NCBI GenBank assembly: GCA_025934335.1
Contig: JAICYG010000032.1
Location: 1 to 19,663 of the forward strand
Reading direction: 5' to 3'
Origin: Thermoleophilia bacterium
GTDB taxonomy: Bacteria; Actinomycetota; Thermoleophilia; Gaiellales; Gaiellaceae
Length of the DNA: 19,663 nt
Positions 1-6,274 of the stretch are shown here, in pieces. Within the stretch, counting starts at the first letter, position 1, and each line of letters starts with the position of its first letter. The notes below the pieces were generated by a model. That model was not told where the DNA came from. It made no database searches and saw only the letters and a list, made by a program, of their open reading frames with translations. The translations under genes were made by a program, and so were the position numbers.

Positions 1-594
1 CCCGTCGGCGCTCCACTTCGGGAGCGAGTTCATGAAGCGGTCGTCCGTCAGCCGGCGCGGCTCGGCCGCTTCGTCCACAGCGTCGATGACATAGACGTCC
101 TGGATCGCGTCCTCGAGCACGCCGACGCCGTCGAAGCGCCACATGGTGCGGGTGACGCGATAAGGGTGCTCGGGCTTGCGCGGCTCGTCCTGCAGGCCGG
201 CGGTGAACGCGATCTTCGTTCCGTCCGGAGACCACACGGGCCCACTCCCGACGCCCTGAGGCAGATCCGTCAGCCGGCGCGGCTCGCCCCCGTCGAGTGG
301 GAGCAGCCAGAGCTGCGGCTTCTCCGTCCGGCTCGACATGAACGCCACGCTCGATCCGTCGGGCGAGATCGCGGGCGCTGAATTCGTCGAGTCGTTGTGG
401 GTGAGGCGCCGAATCGTGCCGCTCTCGACGTCGAGCAGGTGCAGGTCGCTGTGCTCGACCTCGTCGTCGTCCTCCTTCTCGCCGGGGGCGATCCGCGTCT
501 GCGCGAAGACGACTCGGGTCGCATCGGGCGAAAGGTCGGCGGCTACGACGAACTTGAAGCGGAACAGATCCTCGGGAGCGATCGGGCGTGTCAT
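1..594 (-). CDS. S9-type peptidase, N-terminal beta-propeller part (partial)
   Basis: The first 198 residues are visible; the C-terminal part lies outside the window. The protein opens MTRPIAPEDLFRFKFVV, and repeated propeller motifs follow: LTHNDSTNSAPAISPDGSSVAFMSS, split here as SPDGSSVAF, SPDGTKIAF and KWSADG, each preceded by RRLT. These are PD40/TolB-like blades as in the non-catalytic domain of prolyl oligopeptidase/acylaminoacyl-peptidase (S9) enzymes. There is no signal peptide, so a cytoplasmic peptidase trimming peptides is likely. The catalytic alpha/beta-hydrolase domain is not in the window, so a propeller-only protein cannot be excluded. The start is fixed by GAGGAG 7 nt upstream and by the ATGA overlap with the stop of the upstream AraC-type regulator gene, which indicates translational coupling. 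Confidence 0.82.
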   Translation of the reverse strand, partial: MTRPIAPEDLFRFKFVVAADLSPDATRVVFAQTRIAPGEKEDDDEVEHSDLHLLDVESGTIRRLTHNDSTNSAPAISPDGSSVAFMSSRTEKPQLWLLPLDGGEPRRLTDLPQGVGSGPVWSPDGTKIAFTAGLQDEPRKPEHPYRVTRTMWRFDGVGVLEDAIQDVYVIDAVDEAAEPRRLTDDRFMNSLPKWSADG

Positions 595-1586
595 CGGTGT
601 CTCCTCGTGCTCGGGGGAACGGAGCGCTGGGCCCAATCCTGAACTACGTGGCGTCGAGCGGGGGACATCGGACGGAAAGCTCGGCGGTAGGCGCGCGGAG
701 ATGTGTGGAGATGGAGCGTGAACTGCGCGCGCATCGCCGTGCTCGAGTCGTAGCCGGCCGTCCGCGCGACCTGCTCGATCGGCAGGTCGGTCGACTCGAG
801 GAGCCGCTGAGCGCGGTTGAGCCGGGCGCGCTGGAGCCATTCGCCCGGCGGCAGTCCCGTCGCCGAGCGGAATCTCCTGGTGAGCGTGCGTGGGCTGACG
901 CTCGCGTGCCGCGCGAGGTCGTCCACGGTGAGGCCGTCGCCCACGTGACGCGATGCCCAGTCGACGAGGTCACTCGTGGCAGGAGCCACGGGCGTCTCGA
1001 TGTATTGCGCCTGGCCGCCCGACCGGTGGACCGGCATTACGAGCCTCCGCGCCACGGCAGCGGCTGCATCCGGCCCGTGGTCTTGCGTCACGAGGTGGAG
1101 GCAGAGATCGACACCGGCGGCGACGCCGGCCGAGGTGAGCACGTCCCCCTCGTCGACGTAGAGCACGGACGGATCCACGTCTACGAGCGGGAACCGCCGT
1201 TGCAACTCGTCGGCCCACGCCCAGTGCGTCGTCGCCCGGCGTCCGTCGAGCAAGCCCGCCTCGGCGAGCACGAATGCACCTACGCAGACCGACGCGATCC
1301 GGGCACCCCGCTCGTGCGCGCGGACGAGGGCGCGGAGGAGCGGCGCCGGCGGCTCGCCAACGGTCGTCGCACCCGGAACGATGACCGTGTCGGCGCGTGC
1401 GAGCGCGTTCAGGTCGTGCGTTCCCTCGAAGACGAGACCGGCCTGGGTCCGGACGCGACCGCCGACGACGGCGAGCCGATACCAGGGATCTGCGATCTCC
1501 CGCCGGTCCGGGCCGAAGACTTCGCACGGGATCGAGAAGTCGAACTCGACCACTCCGTCCATCAGCACGACGGCCACGGTGTGCAT
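591..1586 (-). CDS. GlxA-family AraC-type transcriptional regulator
   Basis: This is a 331-residue protein. An N-terminal DJ-1/PfpI-like domain (about 1-170) carries the nucleophile-elbow motif SVCVGAF (Cys101) and LLDGRRATTHW. A C-terminal AraC/XylS double helix-turn-helix follows (about 218-305), with VDDLARHASVSPRTLTRRF and IEQVARTAGYDSSTAMRAQF. Length and domain order match the GlxA family of regulators. In such proteins the DJ-1 domain acts as a ligand sensor or dimerisation domain and is not normally enzymatic. The stop overlaps the start of the S9 peptidase by 4 nt, so the two form an operon and the peptidase is a likely target. TAATTT lies 6 nt before the ATG with TTGTCC 16 nt further up, so the transcript may be leaderless. 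The effector is unknown. Confidence 0.93.
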   Translation of the reverse strand: MHTVAVVLMDGVVEFDFSIPCEVFGPDRREIADPWYRLAVVGGRVRTQAGLVFEGTHDLNALARADTVIVPGATTVGEPPAPLLRALVRAHERGARIASVCVGAFVLAEAGLLDGRRATTHWAWADELQRRFPLVDVDPSVLYVDEGDVLTSAGVAAGVDLCLHLVTQDHGPDAAAAVARRLVMPVHRSGGQAQYIETPVAPATSDLVDWASRHVGDGLTVDDLARHASVSPRTLTRRFRSATGLPPGEWLQRARLNRAQRLLESTDLPIEQVARTAGYDSSTAMRAQFTLHLHTSPRAYRRAFRPMSPARRHVVQDWAQRSVPPSTRRHR

Positions 1587-1592
1587 GGCGTG

Positions 1593-1620
1593 AAATTAGC
1601 GAAAGTCGTCTCAGGGACAA
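1593..1620 (-). promoter_or_regulatory. Predicted sigma70-type promoter of the GlxA-type regulator gene
   Basis: On the minus strand TTGTCC (1620-1615) and TAATTT (1598-1593) are separated by 16 nt. The -10 hexamer ends 6 nt before the ATG at 1586, so transcription would start at or next to the start codon. The region is the 60-nt spacer of a divergent gene pair. Prediction is by eye only. Confidence 0.5.
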
Positions 1621-1646
1621 GACTCCGGACCGGCAGGGTTCCGACC

Positions 1647-2213
1647 ATGGACGAATTCCGGATCGGCATCGCGTTGTGGGACGGCGTCGAGGAGCTCGAC
1701 TTTGCCGGCCCGTACGAAGTGCTCACCGCATGGGCGCGCGGGAGCGAGCGCCCCGTCACCGTCACGGCCGTCGCGCGCTCGACCGAGCCCGTCACATGCA
1801 GCCACGGGCTCCGCGTCATCCCTGATGCGAGCTTCGAGGAGCTCGGGCATGTCGATCTGTTCGTGAACCCGGGCGGAAGGGTCGACCCGCTGCTCGGCGA
1901 CGACGCCTACATCGGTCGCCTTCGCGCCATGGCCGACGGCGGCACACTGATGACGAGCGTCTGCAACGGCGCGCTCGTACTCCAGAAGGCGAACCTTCTC
2001 GACGGCCGGCGTGCAGCGACCCACTGGGGCTCGTACGACCGGCTCGAGGAGCTCGGCGTCACGGTCGACCGGGAAGCGCGCTGGGTCGACGAGGGGATGG
2101 TCGTCACCTCCGCCGGCGTCTCGGCCGGCATCGACATGGCTCTCCACCTCGTCGCGCGACTCGACTCGGAAGAGATGTCTGCGAAGGTCCGGCGCTACAT
2201 CCAGTACGACTGA
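1647..2213 (+). CDS. DJ-1/PfpI family protein (isonitrile hydratase-like)
   Basis: This is a 188-residue single-domain protein. It starts MDEFRIGIALWDGVEELDF and has LFVNPGGR, the nucleophile-elbow SVCNGAL (Cys106), LLDGRRAATHW and a C-terminal TSAGVSAGIDMALHLV segment. These features place it in the ThiJ/PfpI subgroup that includes isonitrile hydratase and the sensor domains of GlxA regulators. A cysteine-dependent hydratase, glyoxalase or amidase-like reaction is possible, but the substrate cannot be read from sequence. It lies head-to-head (60 nt) with the GlxA-type regulator, whose DJ-1 domain it resembles, so the regulator may control it and the two may share ligand chemistry. The ATG at 1647 is chosen because the fold begins there. 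Only a weak CAGGG precedes it. Confidence 0.88.
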   Translation: MDEFRIGIALWDGVEELDFAGPYEVLTAWARGSERPVTVTAVARSTEPVTCSHGLRVIPDASFEELGHVDLFVNPGGRVDPLLGDDAYIGRLRAMADGGTLMTSVCNGALVLQKANLLDGRRAATHWGSYDRLEELGVTVDREARWVDEGMVVTSAGVSAGIDMALHLVARLDSEEMSAKVRRYIQYD

Positions 2214-2218
2214 TTGCG

Positions 2219-2237
2219 CCGGGACGCTTCGTCCTGG
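2219..2237. terminator. Hairpin between convergent genes, candidate bidirectional terminator
   Basis: CCGGGACG, a CTT loop and CGTCCTGG form an 8-bp stem with one G-T pair. It lies in the 70-nt gap between the convergent stops at 2213 (+) and 2284 (-). There is no clear T-tract, so rho-independent function is uncertain; the position suits both transcripts. Confidence 0.4.
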
Positions 2238-2283
2238 GCGTGGGCCTCGGAGCGCCGCACGATTGCGGGACCGAAGCGGTACG

Positions 2284-3213
2284 TCAGATCGTCTTGAACT
2301 GCTCGAACGGCTGGCGGCAGCTCTCGCAGTAGCGAAGCGAACGGCACGGCGTCGGACCGAAGATGTTCTCGAGCCGCGTCTCGGTCGAGCCGCAGTACGG
2401 GCACCGGTGCACCTGCGACTGCAGTTGGACGAGCCTCGGAGCAGGAGGTGCGAATCCTGCGGCGCGAAGCTTCTCACGGCCGGCCGGCGTGATCTTGTCC
2501 GTCGACCACGAGTCGTCCTGGATCACCTGGACCTCCGCCCCCGGCACCTTCTCCTCGATCGCGCGCTTCATGAACTCGAGCGCGGGGCAGCCGAGAAAGG
2601 TGGGGGTGAACTCGATGCGGACGTGTCCGTTCGAGACATCGACCGAGCGGATGACGCCGAGGTCGACGAGCGAGACGACGGGGATCTCGGGATCCGGGAT
2701 CGCCTCGAGCGCCTCCCAGACCTGGGGCTCGGTCAGCACGAGCTCCTTCCGCATCCAGACGCCCGGATTGGGGACAGGAGCGCCGGCGTACCGGAAGTCG
2801 TGTACCGCGAACGCGGCGTATCCGAGGCGCTCGTAGAGCCTGCGGGCTCGCGGGTTGAAGTCCTCCACACCGAGCACGATCGCTCGACAGCCGCGCTCGA
2901 GCGCCAGCTCCTCGGCCCGGAGCACGAGCTGGGTGCCGATCCCACGACTGCGCGCCTCGCGGGCGACGGCTGCGGCAACGAGTACAGCCTCCTGGCGATC
3001 GGCGCGCTCGTCGAAGTCCAGGTGGAGCTTGCCGACCGGGACTCCGTCGTGGTCGACGGCGACGAGGATCGTCAGCTCCTCCGACCCGCGGGCGAACTGC
3101 TCGCGGCAGTACTCCGCATGGTGAGATCCCCCGAGCCGCTCGAAGCCCTCCAGGTCGCGCTCCTCGCACGGCCGGATCGTGACGGCCGTCGTCAGTCGAA
3201 GTCCGCCGGCCAT
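2284..3213 (-). CDS. paaD: GNAT acetyltransferase fused to phenylacetyl-CoA epoxidase subunit PaaD
   Basis: This is a 309-residue two-domain protein in one uninterrupted frame. Residues about 11-158 form a GNAT fold: VTIRPCEERDLEGF start, acetyl-CoA loop R88-S-R-G-I-G93, and the closing strand VWMRKEL. Residues 159-309 are a complete PaaD/PaaJ: DUF59 motif D174-P-E-I-P178, the GCPA motif, and a C-terminal zinc ribbon with C271-x2-C274, C290 and C296-x2-C299. PaaD belongs to the MIP18/DUF59 family and is thought to help mature the oxygenase. It is normally a separate protein of about 165 residues. The start ATG has GGAG 8 nt upstream and overlaps the Nudix gene by 22 nt. A GTG at 2739, with AAGGAG only 3 nt before it, might also give free PaaD. 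The acetylated substrate is unknown. Confidence 0.9.
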   Translation of the reverse strand: MAGGLRLTTAVTIRPCEERDLEGFERLGGSHHAEYCREQFARGSEELTILVAVDHDGVPVGKLHLDFDERADRQEAVLVAAAVAREARSRGIGTQLVLRAEELALERGCRAIVLGVEDFNPRARRLYERLGYAAFAVHDFRYAGAPVPNPGVWMRKELVLTEPQVWEALEAIPDPEIPVVSLVDLGVIRSVDVSNGHVRIEFTPTFLGCPALEFMKRAIEEKVPGAEVQVIQDDSWSTDKITPAGREKLRAAGFAPPAPRLVQLQSQVHRCPYCGSTETRLENIFGPTPCRSLRYCESCRQPFEQFKTI

Positions 3214-3818
3214 TCCGGATGCTCCAGATGTTTGAAAGCTCGCCCGATCACCGCGCGGGTTGCCCTGCCCGAGCGGAGGGGCTCGGGCAGTGAGTCCCGG
3301 TTGAAGAAGGCTGCCGCGTCCGTCTCCGAGTGGAGCGTCTGCTGCTCTCCACCGGCGAGCTCGCACAGGACGATCGCCTTCCAGATGTGCCAGGCGTGCG
3401 GCTCGTAGCCGTGCCGGTCGCGGTCGAGGAGGGCGAGCAGCTTCACCGCCCGCGTCTCGTACCCCGACTCCTCGAGTACCTCGCGGACGGCTGCCTCGCT
3501 CGGGCTCTCGCCGACGTCGACCCAGCCGCCGGGGAGGCTCCACGCACCGCCCTCCCGCACGAGCAGGATCTCGCCGTCGCGGAAGACGATGCCGCGGACG
3601 TCGAGCTTCGGCGTAGCGTGGCCGGCCTCGAGAGCGAGAACGCCGTCGACGGCCGCGACCTCTCCGCCGGCGGCGAGCATCTCGGCGGCGATCTGCCGCA
3701 CCTGCTCGTAGCGTTCGCGGTCGTAGACGTCGGGCTGCCCGTAGGCGACGCCCGTCTGTGCGATCGCCTGCAGGCGCCGCGCCCAATCGAGGAGCTTCGA
3801 GACGGTCTTCGTCACCAT
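3192..3818 (-). CDS. Nudix hydrolase with NUDIX_N-type N-terminal helix domain
   Basis: This is a 208-residue protein. Residues 1-60 are helical (SKLLDWARRLQAIAQTGVAY, then DRERYEQVRQIAAEML) and resemble the NUDIX_N extension of YjhB-like hydrolases. The Nudix box at 98-120 is complete (G-x5-E-x7-RE-x2-EE-x-G), with RE at 112-113 and EE at 116-117, so metal-dependent pyrophosphohydrolase activity is expected. Substrates could be ADP-ribose, a nucleoside diphosphate-X or a CoA derivative; the sequence does not decide. The gene sits between paaC and the GNAT::paaD gene, overlapping paaC by 7 nt (ATGGTGA) and GNAT::paaD by 22 nt. It is therefore co-translated with the oxygenase. A GTG at 3815 would give the same protein one residue shorter. 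Confidence 0.92.
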   Translation of the reverse strand: MVTKTVSKLLDWARRLQAIAQTGVAYGQPDVYDRERYEQVRQIAAEMLAAGGEVAAVDGVLALEAGHATPKLDVRGIVFRDGEILLVREGGAWSLPGGWVDVGESPSEAAVREVLEESGYETRAVKLLALLDRDRHGYEPHAWHIWKAIVLCELAGGEQQTLHSETDAAAFFNRDSLPEPLRSGRATRAVIGRAFKHLEHPEWPADFD

Positions 3819-4444
3819 TGCGCACCCGCGGGTGCGGAGCGCCGCACCATCGTCATCTCCTCCCACAGCGGCGCGAGCTCGTCGGTGTGCGTCCCGCGCT
3901 CGATCGCCTCGACCTCGGAGAGGCCGACTCGCGAGACGAGCGCGCCCCGCAACTCGGCCGGCAGGACGCCGAGCGCGTACGGCCACAGCTCCTCGACCGC
4001 CTTCTGGAAGCGCGGCTCGTCGCGCAGCCGCTCGTGCCACATCTCGGCGTGCATGCGGTGGTACGCCTCCTCGCGGTCGATCTTCGCCGCGAGCCCCGCG
4101 ACCGCCGGATCGGAATCGTCCATCAGCGCCGTGATTCGGATCTCGTCGGCGACCTCGTAGAGCCAGCGCCGCGCGATCGTGTGCGCCCATTCGAGCAGGT
4201 GGAGCTCGACGAGCGGCGCGCAGCGGTACTCGTCCGGGTTGCGGTCGAAGGCGAGGGCGTCGGCATTGCCGTCGGGCCCGGCCAGCAACTCGTACACGGC
4301 GCGCGCATGCCCGATCTCGTTCTGCGCGATCGAGGAGAAGGCGACGTCCTCCTCGAGCAGCGGAGCGATGCCCGTCCACTCCGAATCGCGCCAGCCGAGG
4401 ACGAGCTCGTCGTCAGCCAGCCCCAGCAGTGCCTGCTCGTTCAC
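3812..4444 (-). CDS. paaC: 1,2-phenylacetyl-CoA epoxidase, subunit PaaC
   Basis: This is a 210-residue ferritin-like subunit that pairs with PaaA in the PaaABC oxygenase core. The N-terminus (LADDELVLGWRDSEWTGIAP) and the end (GTHTDELAPLWEEM ... PAGAQW) match the family ends, so the protein is complete although about 40 residues shorter than the roughly 250-residue enterobacterial form. Two E-x2-H motifs are present, E43-I-G-H46 and E126-A-Y-H129. In the enterobacterial PaaC, as I recall it, the first is lost (DLLGQ), so this copy may retain metal ligands. Translation starts at GTG 4444, 3 nt after AAGGAGG. It overlaps paaB by 32 nt and the Nudix gene by 7 nt. Confidence 0.92.
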   Translation of the reverse strand: MNEQALLGLADDELVLGWRDSEWTGIAPLLEEDVAFSSIAQNEIGHARAVYELLAGPDGNADALAFDRNPDEYRCAPLVELHLLEWAHTIARRWLYEVADEIRITALMDDSDPAVAGLAAKIDREEAYHRMHAEMWHERLRDEPRFQKAVEELWPYALGVLPAELRGALVSRVGLSEVEAIERGTHTDELAPLWEEMTMVRRSAPAGAQW

Positions 4445-4706
4445 GAGCCTCCTTCAGGCGGGCCTTGATCGAGTAGCCGTCGACGCGGCGGTACTTGAGG
4501 TCGAACTCGTCCGCCCAGTCCTCGACGTCGCGGATCGCGCCACGTGGGACGAGCCAGAGCGCGACCGACTCGCCGCGGCGGCCGTACTGCTCGCGCGCCC
4601 AGGCCTCGGCGAAGTCCGCGTCTGGAGCGACCACCGAGCCGGCGTGCTCGAAGGCCGCGCCGCGCTTCTCCTTGCGGAAGACCTCCCAGACCGGATGCTC
4701 GTTCAC
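4413..4706 (-). CDS. paaB: 1,2-phenylacetyl-CoA epoxidase, subunit PaaB
   Basis: This is a 97-residue protein beginning MNEHPVWEVFRKEKRGAAFE and containing SVVAPDADFAEAWAREQYGRRGE, split here as DADFAEAWARE and YGRRGE, then SVALWLVPR. Length and sequence match PaaB (about 95 residues), the small structural subunit that bridges PaaA-PaaC dimers. The GTG start overlaps the paaA stop as GTGA. An in-frame ATG at 4733 would add residues (MGARRRPRR) that are absent from the family. The 3' end overlaps paaC by 32 nt. Confidence 0.95.
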   Translation of the reverse strand: MNEHPVWEVFRKEKRGAAFEHAGSVVAPDADFAEAWAREQYGRRGESVALWLVPRGAIRDVEDWADEFDLKYRRVDGYSIKARLKEARERAGTAGAG

Positions 4707-5599
4707 GCGGCGAGGACGGCGTCGCGCACCCACTGCTCCCGCTCGAGGAAGCGGCGCCGGAACGCGAGCCGCTCCTCGGTCTTCGGGCCGTGGCCGGTGA
4801 CGACGTGCTTGAGCTCGTCCCAGTCGGGCTCGCTGTACTCCCAGACTCCGTCGTCTCGCTTACACAGCTTCGGGTCGGGCACGGTCAGGCCCAGCTCGCG
4901 GATCTGCGGCACATAGCCGTCGAGGAACTGCTGCCGCGCCTCCTCGTTGCCCTGCGACTTGATCCGCCACTGGAACATCGGATCCTCCTCGCGCGGGATC
5001 GGGTTGCCGTGGAACTGCATGAGCGGGCCCCACCAGCGGTCGAGCGCCTCCTGCACGAGCTCGAACTGCTCGGGCGTGCCGGTGACCATGGCGAGGATCA
5101 CGTCGCGGCCGTGGAGGATGTGGAACGACTCCTCCCAGCAGATCTTCTTCATGATCCGCGCGTACGGCGCGTAGGAGCACTTGAGCAGCGCCTTCTGGCT
5201 GATGATCGCGGCCGCGTCGACGAGCCAGGCGATCACGCCGACGTCTCCCCACGTCTTCGTCGGGTAATGGAAGACGTTGTGGAACTTCGCCTTCCCGTCG
5301 ACGAGGTCCGCGAGGCACCGCTCGCGCGGTTTGCCGAGGTCCTCGACGACGCGGTAGATGAGCTGGGCGTGGCCGACTTCGTCCTGGACCTTCGCGGTGA
5401 GCGCGAGCTTCCGCTGCAGCGTCGGTGCCTTGAGGATCCACTCGCGCTCGGGCAGCACGCCCATGAGCTCCGAGTTGCCGTGCATCTCGATGAACTTCAG
5501 GAGCTTCGCGCGGTAGTCGTCCGGGAGCCAGTCGGTCGCCTCGACCTGGGCGCCCTCCTGGATCCGCGCGATGAACTCCTCGGTGCGTGCGTCGGGCAT
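4703..5599 (-). CDS. paaA: 1,2-phenylacetyl-CoA epoxidase, catalytic subunit PaaA
   Basis: This 298-residue protein is close to the usual length of about 310. It is the catalytic di-iron subunit that converts phenylacetyl-CoA to ring-1,2-epoxyphenylacetyl-CoA with O2 and reducing power. The ferritin-like helices carry E44 (GNSELMG), D73-E74-V-G-H77 and E156-E157-S-F-H160, consistent with the two E-x2-H iron-binding motifs. The substrate-side region FHNVFHYPTKTWGDVG is well preserved. It is the first gene of a minus-strand operon paaA-paaB-paaC-Nudix-GNAT::paaD. The ATG at 5599 has GAGG about 8 nt upstream. Its promoter overlaps the palindrome at 5626-5651, next to the divergent TetR gene, so repression relieved by an aryl-CoA is likely. 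Confidence 0.97.
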   Translation of the reverse strand: MPDARTEEFIARIQEGAQVEATDWLPDDYRAKLLKFIEMHGNSELMGVLPEREWILKAPTLQRKLALTAKVQDEVGHAQLIYRVVEDLGKPRERCLADLVDGKAKFHNVFHYPTKTWGDVGVIAWLVDAAAIISQKALLKCSYAPYARIMKKICWEESFHILHGRDVILAMVTGTPEQFELVQEALDRWWGPLMQFHGNPIPREEDPMFQWRIKSQGNEEARQQFLDGYVPQIRELGLTVPDPKLCKRDDGVWEYSEPDWDELKHVVTGHGPKTEERLAFRRRFLEREQWVRDAVLAA

Positions 5600-5625
5600 G
5601 GGGCCAACCTCGCAGTGTCGTTGAA

Positions 5626-5651
5626 CAGCCTACCGACCGATCGTTAGGCTG
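5626..5651. promoter_or_regulatory. TetR-type operator palindrome overlapping both divergent promoters
   Basis: This is a 26-nt dyad with 11 of 13 paired positions: perfect outer arms CAGCCTA / TAGGCTG and inner CGA / TCG. It lies in the 58-nt spacer between paaA and the TetR gene. The right arm holds TAGGCT (5645-5650), 7 nt before the TetR ATG, with TTGAAC 18 nt upstream. The left arm holds the same TAGGCT on the minus strand (5632-5627), about 27 nt before paaA. A TetR dimer bound here would cover both -10 boxes. Confidence 0.75.
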
Positions 5652-5657
5652 CAGTGT

Positions 5658-6230
5658 ATGCCCTCACGCCGGGAAGAGCTCACAAGGATCGCCGCCCGGC
5701 TGTTCGCCGAGCGCGGGTACCAGGGGACGTCGCTCGCCGACCTCGCGGAGGCGCTCGGGGTGGCGAAGCCGTCGCTCTACCACCACATCGCGTCGAAGGA
5801 GGACCTCCTCTGGGAGGTCGCGTGGGAGGGCGCCGAGGCGTTCCACCGAGGGCTCGACGATCTGCCGGCCGACGTGGCGGCGATCGAGCGGATCCGGCTG
5901 GCGCTGCGTGCGCATCTGGCGGTGGTCGCCGGCCAGCTCGACGTCGCGACGGTGTTCGTCCGGGAGTGGCGCTACCTCGAAGGCGAGCGGCGCGAGCGGT
6001 TCGTCGCCGAGCGGCGGCGCTACGAGGAGCGCGTCCGCGAGCTCTTCCGCGAAGGGGTCGACGGCAGCGAGCTGCGCACGGATCTCGACGTGGCCACGGC
6101 GGCGCGGCTGTTCCTCTCGGCCGCCAACTGGGCCTACACGTGGCTGCGCCCGGACGGCGACACGGATGCGCTCGCCGATCGCTTCTTCGCCGTCCTGCTC
6201 GACGGCATGCGCGGCTACGCGACTCCGTAG
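5658..6230 (+). CDS. TetR-family transcriptional regulator (PaaR-like by context)
   Basis: This is a 190-residue protein. The N-terminal helix-turn-helix (about 24-43) reads TSLADLAEALGVAKPSLYHH, followed by SKEDLLWEV. The helical ligand/dimer domain (about 55-185) ends SAANWAYTWLRPDGDTDALADRFFAVLLDGM, split here as NWAYTWLRP and LADRFFAVLLDGM, as in KstR/FadR-type TetR proteins. The closest functional comparison is PaaR, which senses phenylacetyl-CoA. That role is inferred from the divergent paaA operon and the shared operator. The ATG lies 6 nt beyond the palindrome and 7 nt after TAGGCT, with no Shine-Dalgarno sequence, so the mRNA is probably leaderless and autoregulated. Confidence 0.93.
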   Translation: MPSRREELTRIAARLFAERGYQGTSLADLAEALGVAKPSLYHHIASKEDLLWEVAWEGAEAFHRGLDDLPADVAAIERIRLALRAHLAVVAGQLDVATVFVREWRYLEGERRERFVAERRRYEERVRELFREGVDGSELRTDLDVATAARLFLSAANWAYTWLRPDGDTDALADRFFAVLLDGMRGYATP

Positions 6231-6274
6231 CGCGGGCGCGCTGCGGGACCTGCGGCTCATGGCATGCTCGGCGG

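Noticed and set aside
588..1646. Long plus-strand reading frame (from 588) running antisense through the regulator gene into the DJ-1 protein
   Set aside because: It has low-complexity Arg-rich sequence with no domain; only the part from ATG 1647 is a real gene. Long antisense frames are expected at this GC content.
4707..4733. Upstream ATG at 4733 as paaB start
   Set aside because: The extra residues MGARRRPRR are antisense-like tail inside paaA and absent from PaaB proteins; GTG 4706 overlaps the paaA stop as GTGA.
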